Part shown: in pieces, positions 43,269-51,200 of the stretch
Numbering within the stretch: position 1 is the first letter of the stretch
How the letters are laid out: every line of letters begins with the position of its first letter
Assembly: GCA_030867875.1 (NCBI GenBank)
Contig: JAOWCC010001634.1
Coordinates: forward strand, 6,371,877 to 6,435,876
DNA: 64,000 nucleotides
From: Actinernus sp. WN-2022
Taxonomy: Eukaryota > Cnidaria > Anthozoa > Actiniaria > Actinernidae
Direction of reading: 5' to 3'
The notes under the pieces: model-generated
What the model was told of the DNA's origin: nothing
Database searches by the model: none
The model's input: the letters and a program-made list of their open reading frames with translations, nothing else
Made by a program: the position numbers and the translations under genes

Positions 43269-43690
43269 TTAGTAGCCGTAAGGGTAGCTCTGGTACCCGT
43301 GGAGCACCCTCTTGTCGTAGATCACCTTGAAGGTCTTGGTCTCTGGGCGGGTGTGCAACGTCCTGTCTTGGGTGTTGCGGTGGATGGCGTGCGGCGTCAC
43401 CACCGTACGTGTGGGTTCCCCCTGGCCTTGCACCATGGCTACCATGGTCACCATGGTCGCGAGGTTCACGATCGCCCGATTTCTCACGTTGAGGCGTAGT
43501 CCTTTCACTTTGCAGACGACGCGGCCTTGACTCGTTTCGTACCCGTAACTCTTGGGCCCGGTACAGGCAAAACGGACAATGTGTTCGCCTTCTTTCAACT
43601 CATTCGTCATGTCGCCTAGAAATCGACCGACCGGGGGCGCCACTTGGCCTACTTTCTGCGTGAAATAGATGCTGTCCGTATCTTTGTAGA
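43269..43690 (-). pseudogene. Protein-primed DNA polymerase B, C-terminal remnant
   Basis: Minus strand. The segment opens at about 43690 with the palm motif YKDTDSIYF (the DTDS of family B polymerases, which holds a catalytic aspartate), followed by VGRFLGDMTNELKEGEHIVR, CTGPKSYGYE, CKVKGLRLNVRN, FKVIYDKRV and the terminal SYPYGY before TAA at 43269-43271. This is the characteristic C-terminus of Polinton polymerases. Everything upstream, including the exonuclease domain and the remaining palm motifs of a protein normally about 1,000 residues long, is absent and replaced by an AT-rich tract. Non-functional. Confidence 0.9.
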
Positions 43691-43790
43691 ATGTCTCTAA
43701 AACATTATTCGGTTTTTATTTTTTTTAATTTTTTTTTTAATTTTTCTTTAATTTCTTTTAATTTTTTTAAATTTTTGGATTTGTTTTCCG
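43691..43790. repeat. T-rich low-complexity tract at the polymerase breakpoint
   Basis: About 80 bp of TTTTTAATTTTT-like sequence begins right after the polymerase remnant and ends at a possible splice acceptor TTTTCCGAACAG. Confidence 0.7.
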
Positions 43791-44162
43791 AACAGACTTT
43801 TACTGCCCCACCACATTTGTCGGCGGCTCATTTCCACAACCATGCTATCTATCTAAGACCGCTTGGCCTACCAGCAGAGATCTTGAGTAGAATTGGTGCC
43901 TACGTTTGCGGCCAGCAGAGGGCCGAAGCCCGGCGGAGGAGACACAGCCTTATTTTTTCCGACTGTACTTTTGATAAAACAGTTGTCTACCTTGGAATTT
44001 AAGGGGGGATATTCGTGGAACGAATCCTGGCAAGAAATTCCACACCGTCGCCTGTTTTGGACTGTCCCTCTTGCTCGATGTTCTTTGTACATTGAACCCA
44101 TAACGGAATTCCAATTCCGATGGTGCTACAAGTGTCATTCGAATATGACGACATGCCGTTAG
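43791..44162 (+). CDS. Possible exon(s) with F-box-like start, unknown
   Basis: After the acceptor-like TTTTCCGAACAG, an open frame contains IYLRPLGLPAEILSRIGAYV, which has the LP-EIL--I spacing of an F-box helix, then stops at 44002. An overlapping frame continues with GGYSWNESWQEIPHRRLFWT and FRWCYKCHSNMTTC, ending at 44162. Whether these belong to one interrupted gene is unclear. AT content and the splice-like signals differ from the virion genes, so this may be captured host sequence. Confidence 0.3.
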
Positions 44163-44319
44163 CATTGTGGCTATGGCATAGTATACCACCGATGCCCCCA
44201 TCATCCCGTTTATGCATCCGTGTGGGATGAGGGATGGGGGATGGGGGCGATTCCAATGGCGTACTTACTATTTATTTTCATGTCGAATGTTGATTTTTTT
44301 CTTTTTCTTTTTCTTTTAG

Positions 44320-44598
44320 TGTCTTAAATGTGGGGATTTACCCGTCTACCAATTGCCTCCACTCCCATGCTGCGGGGAGACAATGTGCTCAGCCTGTTTC
44401 ATGTCTATACTGGCCAGAGTATTGATACAAGATGGTATTTCCACCTGTTTTTATTGCCATGCAAGAATACGGTACGATTTTTATATCCGTTCGGGAGCAA
44501 TTATAGTCTTCCGTCATGGACAGACGTTTGGTTTAATTAATTTACCAATCTCGGAAAAGCACGCTCAACATTACGGCATGGTATGGATAACTTAAATT
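44320..44598 (+). CDS. RING-like zinc-finger exon
   Basis: A long pyrimidine tract (TTTCTTTTTCTTTTTCTTTT) and AG at 44318-44319 precede an open frame that begins with cysteines. The pattern is CLKCGDLPVYQL, then CCGETMCSACFMSIL and STCFYCHARI (C-x2-C ... C-C-x4-C-x2-C ... C-x2-C), which fits a RING-type or related zinc-binding fold, followed by about 45 residues to TAA at 44598. The usual RING histidine is not at its normal place. It may be a terminal exon of a ubiquitin-ligase-like protein together with the F-box-like segment upstream. The donor side was not identified. Confidence 0.5.
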
Positions 44599-44644
44599 TT
44601 ACGCCATTGGAATTTTTTAGAAATGGTTCTTTTTATAATTGAAC

Positions 44645-44975
44645 AATAGCCTATGACTTTTTACAATTTCCATAAAATAGGACGTTTGCCTTTTTACAAT
44701 TTCCATAAAATAGGGCGTTTGCCTATGTAATTTTTAACAATTTCCAAATAGGGCTATGGCCTATCTAATTTCATTTTTAGAAAACAAAATAGGGCTATGG
44801 CCTATCTAATTTCATCTTTTTAGAAAACAAAATAGGGCTATGGCCTATCTAATTTCATCTTTTAAAAAAAAAATAGGGCTATGGCCTATCTAATTTCATC
44901 TTTAAATATTTTTTTAAAAAAATAGGGCTATGGCCTATCTAATTTCATCTTTTAAAAAAATAGGGCGACTATAGG
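44645..44975 (+). repeat. Tandem repeat array with palindromic core
   Basis: At least five full units of about 50 bp contain AAATAGGGCTATGGCCTATC then TAATTTCATCTTTTTAGAAAA, preceded by two looser units with CAATTTCCATAAAATAGGGCG. The core ATAGGGCTATGGCCTAT is a near-palindrome. Non-coding, between the RING-like exon and the right-arm gene. Confidence 0.9.
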
Positions 44976-45317
44976 CAACTAGTTCTCTCTCATTTTGAAG
45001 GGTCCAAGAGGGGTACAACTTCTTGTAATTATTTTTGTTTATTTGCTTTATTTTTAGAATGTCCCATGTAAAACAATTTTTTATTTTATTTCATCTTTCT
45101 TTTGGTCTGTTTATACATGTAAATTATGATTAATTGATGGAAACAAAGTTGTTGTTACCAAACACAAGTCTCTTTTATTGACTCCTTATTACATAGTGGT
45201 TGATTCACATAAGGCCACAAGGTAGCGTCTCTTATTACATAGTGGTTGCTTCGTCTAAGACCACAAGGGTAAAATCCCGGTTATCCGGCTTGTCCCCAAA
45301 ATCTGGGTCTTCTTGGT
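44976..45317. other. AT-rich spacer, no gene seen
   Basis: Contains two partial copies of TTATTACATAGTGGTTG with CACAAGG (about 45187 and 45232). An AATAAA on the minus strand (TTTATT near 45174) could end the right-arm gene transcript. Confidence 0.45.
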
Positions 45318-45971
45318 TCAATAACAATAGCTCGCGTGGGGCTGGTAATTGGCCCGGGTCGGAATGTCTATAGGAGGTGGGGGGGGTGGGGGACCCTCGG
45401 CCTCTGTCCCAGTAGGGGGTCCGGAGGACGTCTCTGCCGGTTTCCACACATTCCCTGCCGGGGGCCCCGCCGGGAGCTTCTCCGCGGGGGGACCCGTAAG
45501 AGGCATAGTGGCGTTGGGATTGAACCAAGCGACGGGTGGTTTTTCTTGGGGGGCCTGTGACGTCCATGGCGATGCGTAGTATTGGGCTTTCTTGGGGGGT
45601 GGGGGACCGTCCTCAATAGGTTGTGCCGGGGGACCAGCCCACATAAATCCCAGCGGGTACTCGCACTTCGGGTTGGGCGACGGGGCCGTGCACGTGAAGA
45701 ACACGCGGTTCGGATTTTTCTCGCTTCGGCTGACCCCCACTTTCATCCACAAATTGTGGCCACACTTGGGAAATGTGTTGTACGAAGTTCCGTAGGGGAT
45801 AGCCGCTTTCACCAAAGGTAGGTCTTGCCCCGTAAAGTAAAAGCTGCACGACAACACCGGGAGTTGTGCCTTGTAATCCACTGTTTGTCCACACTTGTAA
45901 ACACACTCTGGCGTCCCGGCTAATCTTTGGACGACTTTGGTGTAACACCCACAAAAACACGTAGGCCGCAT
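45318..45971 (-). CDS. GRF-type zinc-finger, proline-rich protein at the right arm
   Basis: Minus strand, ATG at 45971, 217 residues, intact. Residues about 1-65 are Cys-rich (CFCGCYTKVV, CVYKCGQ). Residues about 68-115 match the GRF zinc-finger layout: CGHNLWMKVG, then SRSEKNPNRVFFTC, then C and a terminal aromatic F-W (FMWA). The rest is low-complexity Pro-rich (PPPPPPP) to TYR-rich end ASYCY. GRF fingers bind single-stranded nucleic acid in proteins such as topoisomerase III, NEIL3 and APEX2. The gene starts about 35 bp from a TATA in the right TIR. It may handle replication intermediates or host repair. This is one of the few undamaged ORFs in the element. Confidence 0.7.
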   Translation of the reverse strand: MRPTCFCGCYTKVVQRLAGTPECVYKCGQTVDYKAQLPVLSCSFYFTGQDLPLVKAAIPYGTSYNTFPKCGHNLWMKVGVSRSEKNPNRVFFTCTAPSPNPKCEYPLGFMWAGPPAQPIEDGPPPPKKAQYYASPWTSQAPQEKPPVAWFNPNATMPLTGPPAEKLPAGPPAGNVWKPAETSSGPPTGTEAEGPPPPPPPIDIPTRANYQPHASYCY

Positions 45972-45994
45972 CGTTCACACTAAATTTACAAGGT

Positions 45995-46361
45995 AGGGTT
46001 CACTTTTTTATACGCTCCGGGTCTTCACCGGTCCGCCAATCCCCACCCTGGGTTTGTTCTCCCCCGACAACCCCGCCGACCAATCCGGGCCCTGGGTTTC
46101 TTCTCCCCTCCTCTCCGACCCCTTCCGAGCCTGCGGGACCCCCCTAAACTTACGACCAATCAGAAGCCTGGCTTTGTTCTCCCCTCCAACCCCTCCGAAC
46201 CTGGTGGGACCCCCCTAAACTTCCGACCAATCAGAAGCCTGGCTTTGTGCAGCGGGTGACAGGCCCTTGTCACGAAATTAGTGACGTCATATTTAGCTCC
46301 GCCCCCTCTCTTGGCCAATCAGGAGGCTCGCTGGCTACCCTAACTGGGTTACATTACTACT
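45995..46361 (-). repeat. Right terminal inverted repeat
   Basis: Reverse complement of the left TIR with small indels. It ends CATTACTACT at 46361, next to the second AACGCC. Confidence 0.95.
46004..46320 (-). promoter_or_regulatory. RNA polymerase II promoter in the right TIR, firing inward
   Basis: Minus-strand order: CCAAT box, GC box GGGGGCGGAG, TGACGTCA, more CCAAT boxes, then TATAAAAAA at 46012-46004, about 35 bp before the ATG of the GRF protein. The TATA is closer to consensus than in the left TIR. Confidence 0.72.
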
Positions 46362-46367
46362 AACGCC
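46362..46367. repeat. Target-site duplication, right copy (AACGCC)
   Basis: Identical to 30396-30401 and continuous with the host repeat CTTCTAAAATGGG also found at 8926. Confidence 0.95.
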
Positions 46368-46633
46368 TTCTAAAATGGGTTAACGAGTTTTCATCAAGTA
46401 AACAAATTATGATATCCAGTATATTTTCATGATCAATACTTATTTCTACAAACTTGCGCTTAGGATATTCAGCAAAACAGAACACGTGACCACATTTCCC
46501 CCTTAATACCTTCTCTCATAATCAATAAAATCAAGATCTCTAACCGTGATTCGATTTGACTTGTTAATCTTACTTTCGTGATAAATTCTGCGATGTATAA
46601 AACCAGCCGACTCGCAAACATTAAATGGGTTGA

Positions 46634-47123
46634 ACCCACAACATTAAATTTAAAGTGCCTATGAAGCTTATTTTTTTATTTTAGATATCGATTCTAAATC
46701 AAGTGAATAGTAGAATGGTAAAATATATTTTGCTTTGTATGCTGTGCCGCTGAGTTAAGGAGGTTTTAATATCCAAAATGCTAATTACATGACGTCAGGG
46801 GAGGCGTCTGCAATCACTTCTTAGTAGTTGTGAATGGGCGTTTCTACTGATATAAGAAAACAAATTTCTAATATCATTTTATTTCAACCATGGGTATAAT
46901 ACTGATAATTTAAAAAAATTGTTTAATTGTAACAAAAAAAATTGTATAATAATTGATGCCTCCCCTGACGTCATGTAATTAGCATTTTGGATATTAAAAC
47001 CTCCGTAACTCAGCGGCACAGCATTCAAAGCAAGATATATTGTACCATTCTACTATTCACTTGATGTAGAATTGATATCTAAAATAAAAAAATAAGCTTC
47101 ATAGGCACTTTAATGTTGTGGGT
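46634..47123. mobile_element. Long-hairpin MITE, about 170-bp arms
   Basis: Arms 46634-46805 and 46958-47123 pair through AAAGTGCCTATGAAGCTTAT, GTGCCGCTGAGTTAAGGAGG and TAATTACATGACGTCAGGGG. The loop is about 150 bp. No coding capacity. Confidence 0.88.
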
Positions 47124-47171
47124 TGAACCAGTGACGAAATGTCTCAAAAAATTGTACTCTCATTACAGTCA

Positions 47172-47540
47172 GAACATGTTTACATGTGAACCCTAGCTCT
47201 AGGTGGGTGAGAACTAGTCGGTTACACGGGAACTTGTTTACTGACGATTAGGGTTAGGTTTGTGGTACGGGTTGAGATGATTATTTTTAAACTCATTGAG
47301 AGTCGTTCCATCGCAAGTTTCTGTGGCTCACTGGTAAAGTTCTGGTCTTGCGCACCGAATGTCTCAGGTTCAAACCCGGCGGTGGGAATCGAAAGATAAT
47401 ACACAAGATGATTTCCTCATTGAACATACCACAAGATACCAGACTTGAAAAGATGAGACAAACGTTCTCGAGACTTGGACCACAAATATGGAATTCTTTG
47501 ACTCCATCTATACGTACCTTACCAAAACTTACTTTTAAGT
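47172..47540 (+). mobile_element. tRNA-like SINE joined to a LINE 3' tail (copy B)
   Basis: Has GTGGCTCACTGGTAAAG and GGTTCAAACCCGG boxes, then a tail encoding KMRQTFSRLGPQIWNSL, as in 15990-16300. This copy has about 30 extra bp near 47195 and is cut at its right end by the hairpin element at 47533. Confidence 0.55.
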
Positions 47541-48004
47541 AATGGTCCAGATAAGAACTGTAGTGGAATCCATTGTTCTGCGGCAATGATCCCCCACATA
47601 CGATTTTGCTTGAATATGTCTTAAGTGCTTTAGGAGATATCTACAGTCCAAACTACATCTCGAAAATAAAGTATTTGTTATGCTATTGGCTCTTTTTTCT
47701 GTAAAAACGCAGAGAAGCCACCATCCAGCCAATCGGATATAGAGAAAGCAAAGGATTTTTCAATCGCAAATTTGAGAACTTTCCCCACACACGATATTCT
47801 TCGAAATTAAACCATAGCTAGTTTGATCAAATATAAATTCAAACTACAAAAAAATATCGAATGAAAATGCATTATTTCGATGGGTTTCTATTGAATTTAT
47901 AAGTATCAACCAATGAAATTACGAGAAAGAATAATAGAAAATTAACGCCTTTTAACATTCCTTGCCGTAGACACTACAGTTCTTATCTGGACCATTACTT
48001 AAAA
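47533..48004. mobile_element. MITE with exact 33-bp inverted ends
   Basis: Arms 47533-47565 and 47972-48004 are perfect inverted copies beginning TTTTAAGTAATGGTCCAGAT. Absent from the equivalent place in copy A (near 16295), so it inserted after duplication or was lost from copy A. Confidence 0.9.
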
Positions 48005-48150
48005 CAGAATTGAAACACTTTGATATTTTATTAAAAGCTGATGACTATCTTGAAGTGTCCCAGATAATTATTGAATGTATAAATATATTTTACCTTGATA
48101 AATTAAATTGCTATTTATTATTTAATAACAATATTTTTACTGATATATAT

Positions 48151-48212
48151 CTGCCATGTTTTCACAAAAGGGGATTTTAGGTTCTAAAGCTCCTTTTGTG
48201 AAAACATGGCAG
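48151..48212. repeat. Perfect hairpin, 21-bp arms, 20-bp loop
   Basis: CTGCCATGTTTTCACAAAAG and its complement at 48192-48212 pair without mismatch. Confidence 0.9.
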
Positions 48213-51200
48213 ATCTTGTGCCTTTAGCTTTAAAAGCCAGTAACCTAGGATGGGTTAAGGAGATCGTAAAAGAAATTTATTTTTGATTATCTTTATACGA
48301 GAGATCATCATTCAGTGTGGGTTCAACCCATTTAATGTTAGAGAGTCGGCTGATTAAACTCACGACCCCATACTTTATAAGGAGTTTCTCTTAGCTGTGA
48401 CGTGATCACCATAAGAAGCAGTATGGATGATGAGGAAGTTAAACCCAACAAAACAAGAAATCGTTGCTGGGGGTCCGGCAACAAGGTCAAACCCAGGCCT
48501 TAACGTAGTGTAGTAGTTTGCATATGCAATTTAGAGGCCTTGTTTCTGTGCAAGATTAAAACGAGACCAGTCATGCTCCGTTTGTGTTTTTCTAGCTTTA
48601 CGGAGCAGCTTGTCCTTGAGCTCGATCTTTTGTGAACCATTTTGGCTGCGGTAAGGCAACGATCATTACTAACTACAAAAATTAGCTTGACCACATTCAA
48701 AATTGAAGAGAAAAGCTACATTTTATCGTGGCGTATGCATTGAAGACCATTTAAATTGCCAATGTTACGTTTGTATCTCTAAAGTTAGGCTGTCACCGTA
48801 TTTTTATTTTTCGCAAAGGACCACTACATATACCAATCAAATGAACTTGCACATCCGTCTCATCACGAAATGCACTGCACTATTTTCTAGATGTTGTACA
48901 CCCGAATTTGTAGGGTACAATCTAAAGCGGGACTTAGTAATGTAGACGAACAAGTATACGCTTCCTTCTAAATAAAAGTAATCGGCTCCACGAAGACTCC
49001 AACTGAAATTCTAACAGCCACGAGGGATTTGCTGTCAACCACTTTGGACGTTTATGCTCAGAAATGCAGTTTTATTAGCAGGCTTCACTTCTCCAGTTCC
49101 CGTATAGTTTTTTTTTTAGTGCAGTGCATTTCTGGATTCAGTCCTCCTGGAATCGCTTACCATTTCCGTCACCCAGATCCCCGGGCCCAGCTCTCTGAAT
49201 GGTTCAGGAGCAACAACACAAAGTAACAGGCTTCTTATTTTCAATACCATTTATGTTCTTAATTGCATGTGATTTACAATAATTTAAGATTATTTACTGT
49301 TCCTTTGGTTGCAGGGTCATTCTGTTAAGCTAGAGACAACAGGAAAAAAGGATAAGATTATTAAATAAAGTAATGTAAATCCAACAACCTACAATCGTGA
49401 CCAATGCGTTATTTTGCTATTAACATGGTCATTCGATTACAAAATGTGATATCATCCGATCGTGGTTTACCGATTTTGCCCTGAACTTACTGGTTTGCAA
49501 TCTTGTTAACCAATATGGCGGTGATAAGTCACATGCAACCCAGTAATAGTGGACGTGCACCATAGCAATCATTCAGCCAATGGCTGTATGGTATAGATCA
49601 TGAATTTTCGTCCGGGCAATATCGGAATAAAAATGGTGAATTCCTCAGTTACTAAACTGTGTAACCTCTTGGTTTATTTGAATATTTACCGTCATCATCA
49701 TCCACATGTGCGGGTGTGGTCTGTTTGGGAACTGGCTTACGTGTTGGGCGTGGTCTCGGTCCAAAGCATGTCTTGACTCGGTAGATCCTGGCCAGTGCTA
49801 CAGCTATTTTAGTTTCTCGGCGGATCATGGAGATGACGCCAGCGCCGGCCCTCTGGACAGCGGTCTCCATTTTGTCTTCATCAACAGCGAGTCTCACCAT
49901 ATCAACTATCATATCTGGGAATTTGTATTGATTAGGTAATGTTGGGATGTATTAAATCAAAGTAAATGTGCAAAAATGATCAAACGGCTGTGCGCAGATC
50001 TAGTCTTTTAGGAAAATATTGGACATCTTACAAGCATAAAGTAGCAATAACCATTAATGCAATGTTATAGCTATGAGTACTTCTGTGAAGAAAGATTTGG
50101 TTTACAGTAAATTTGACCTTTCCTGACCCATGACCTGTTTATTAATAACTTTCGTTTACTCGGTAACAACTCCCAAACTGTATATTTTCTATGCATAGAT
50201 GTTATTGTGCTAGAATCGAAAGGCGCCATGGAGATTAATGCATTGATCAGATGACGTCACCCCGGGAATCAACCCATTTTTACACATCTGACACGTGAGC
50301 TACTAACACAGCTCCTCTATTATTGGCTTTGTTGTTGTGATGTACCCGCCCAGTATAACCGTTCCTTTTAATGTCTTTTCTGTGCTAAACAAGGGAATGC
50401 AGACAGAGTTTTTCCTTACCTGTGTAGACAGACATGCCAACTTTAGAATCCAAAGTTGCTTACTTCAGAAATTCGATGGCCTGTTTAGGAAGAAGAGAAA
50501 CATTAAATGAAACTTAAGGGTTTTCGCATCTGATTACTATCAAGGTCCATGTAGATAGTTATTGAGTACCTGAATTTCATTAAGTATGATTCTATATACG
50601 CAGTCCGGACCTATAAAGAGGATTTCTAGATATGTATAGAGCCTCTTACTTACTTTTGTTGCTGTGATAATTCCAAGCTTTACAAAAGGAGCTGAAATAG
50701 GAATACTAATTTAGAAGTACTATCTGGTGGATCATAGCTATCATTATGTAAACACACGATAATAATCAGTCCTCATGTTATCACATAATTATCAAACAAT
50801 CATTATAATAATCATATTGTCATTATCACTCACCGTCTAGCATTCCATCGCTTACGCGGTGCTGGTTGAAATTCTTCATGACAAATCGTACAAAGTCTTT
50901 GTTCTTATCCGCCTCGTCCATTATCTGAACATGTCGTTTGACTATTTGTACATGATCGTCAAGGTCGTCGAATAAACCTGTGTTTAAAAGTGAACTTGAG
51001 ATTAGTCCCAGTAAGCTGGAGTTCAAATAATTACCTATATTCAGAGTTCTCAAATTGGTAGGTTAATTAACATCGCGACTTCAAATAGAATCGTTAACGG
51101 TTTCTCGTCATAGCTTACTTACCCATGCTATCTGCGTGAATGGCAAACATAGCGAATCTGCGGTGAAGGGCGATGAAATACTCCCCTACGATATGCTTAG

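Larger units (their letters stand above)
42033..43587 (+). repeat. 1.57-kb tandem duplication inside the element, copy 2
   Basis: Second unit, continuing at its right end into further polymerase sequence that copy 1 lacks. Differences from copy 1 include a 29-bp deletion near 43086, an insertion of about 16 bp near 43142, a 9-bp insertion (GTCACCATG) near 43447 and a 15-bp shortening of the Thr-codon run. Confidence 0.95.
30402..46361 (+). mobile_element. Polinton/Maverick (adintovirus-like) element, 15.96 kb, defective
   Basis: The termini read AGTAGTAATG ... CATTACTACT (5'-AG/CT-3') in TIRs of about 370 bp with 6-bp flanking duplications. The recognisable genes are Polinton hallmarks: chromodomain integrase remnant, minor capsid protein, major capsid protein, adenain-like protease, packaging ATPase and the C-terminus of protein-primed DNA polymerase B. 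Coding DNA is GC-rich compared with the AT-rich host flanks. Most genes have frameshifts or stops, and integrase and polymerase are mostly deleted, so the copy cannot be autonomous. Polintons are large DNA transposons that are also regarded as endogenous viruses. Confidence 0.96.
46604..48352. mobile_element. Inverted-end composite containing further hairpin elements
   Basis: The end CAGCCGACTCGCAAACATTA (46604) with GGGTTGAACCC is mirrored at 48316-48352 by GGGTTCAACCC ... GAGAGTCGGCTG. Inside lie the hairpin element 46634-47123, the SINE-like composite 47172-47540, the 472-bp hairpin 47533-48004 and the perfect hairpin at 48151-48212. No transposase is seen. The outer ends could be one old element filled by later insertions. 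Confidence 0.6.

Noticed and set aside
44645..44975. CRISPR-like array
   Set aside because: Eukaryotic context. Spacers are near-identical AT-rich sequence rather than unique, so it is a plain tandem repeat.
45336..45821. Glycine-rich plus-strand ORFs opposite the GRF gene
   Set aside because: Complement of the proline-rich tail. Low complexity, no start context, and the wrong direction relative to the TIR promoter.
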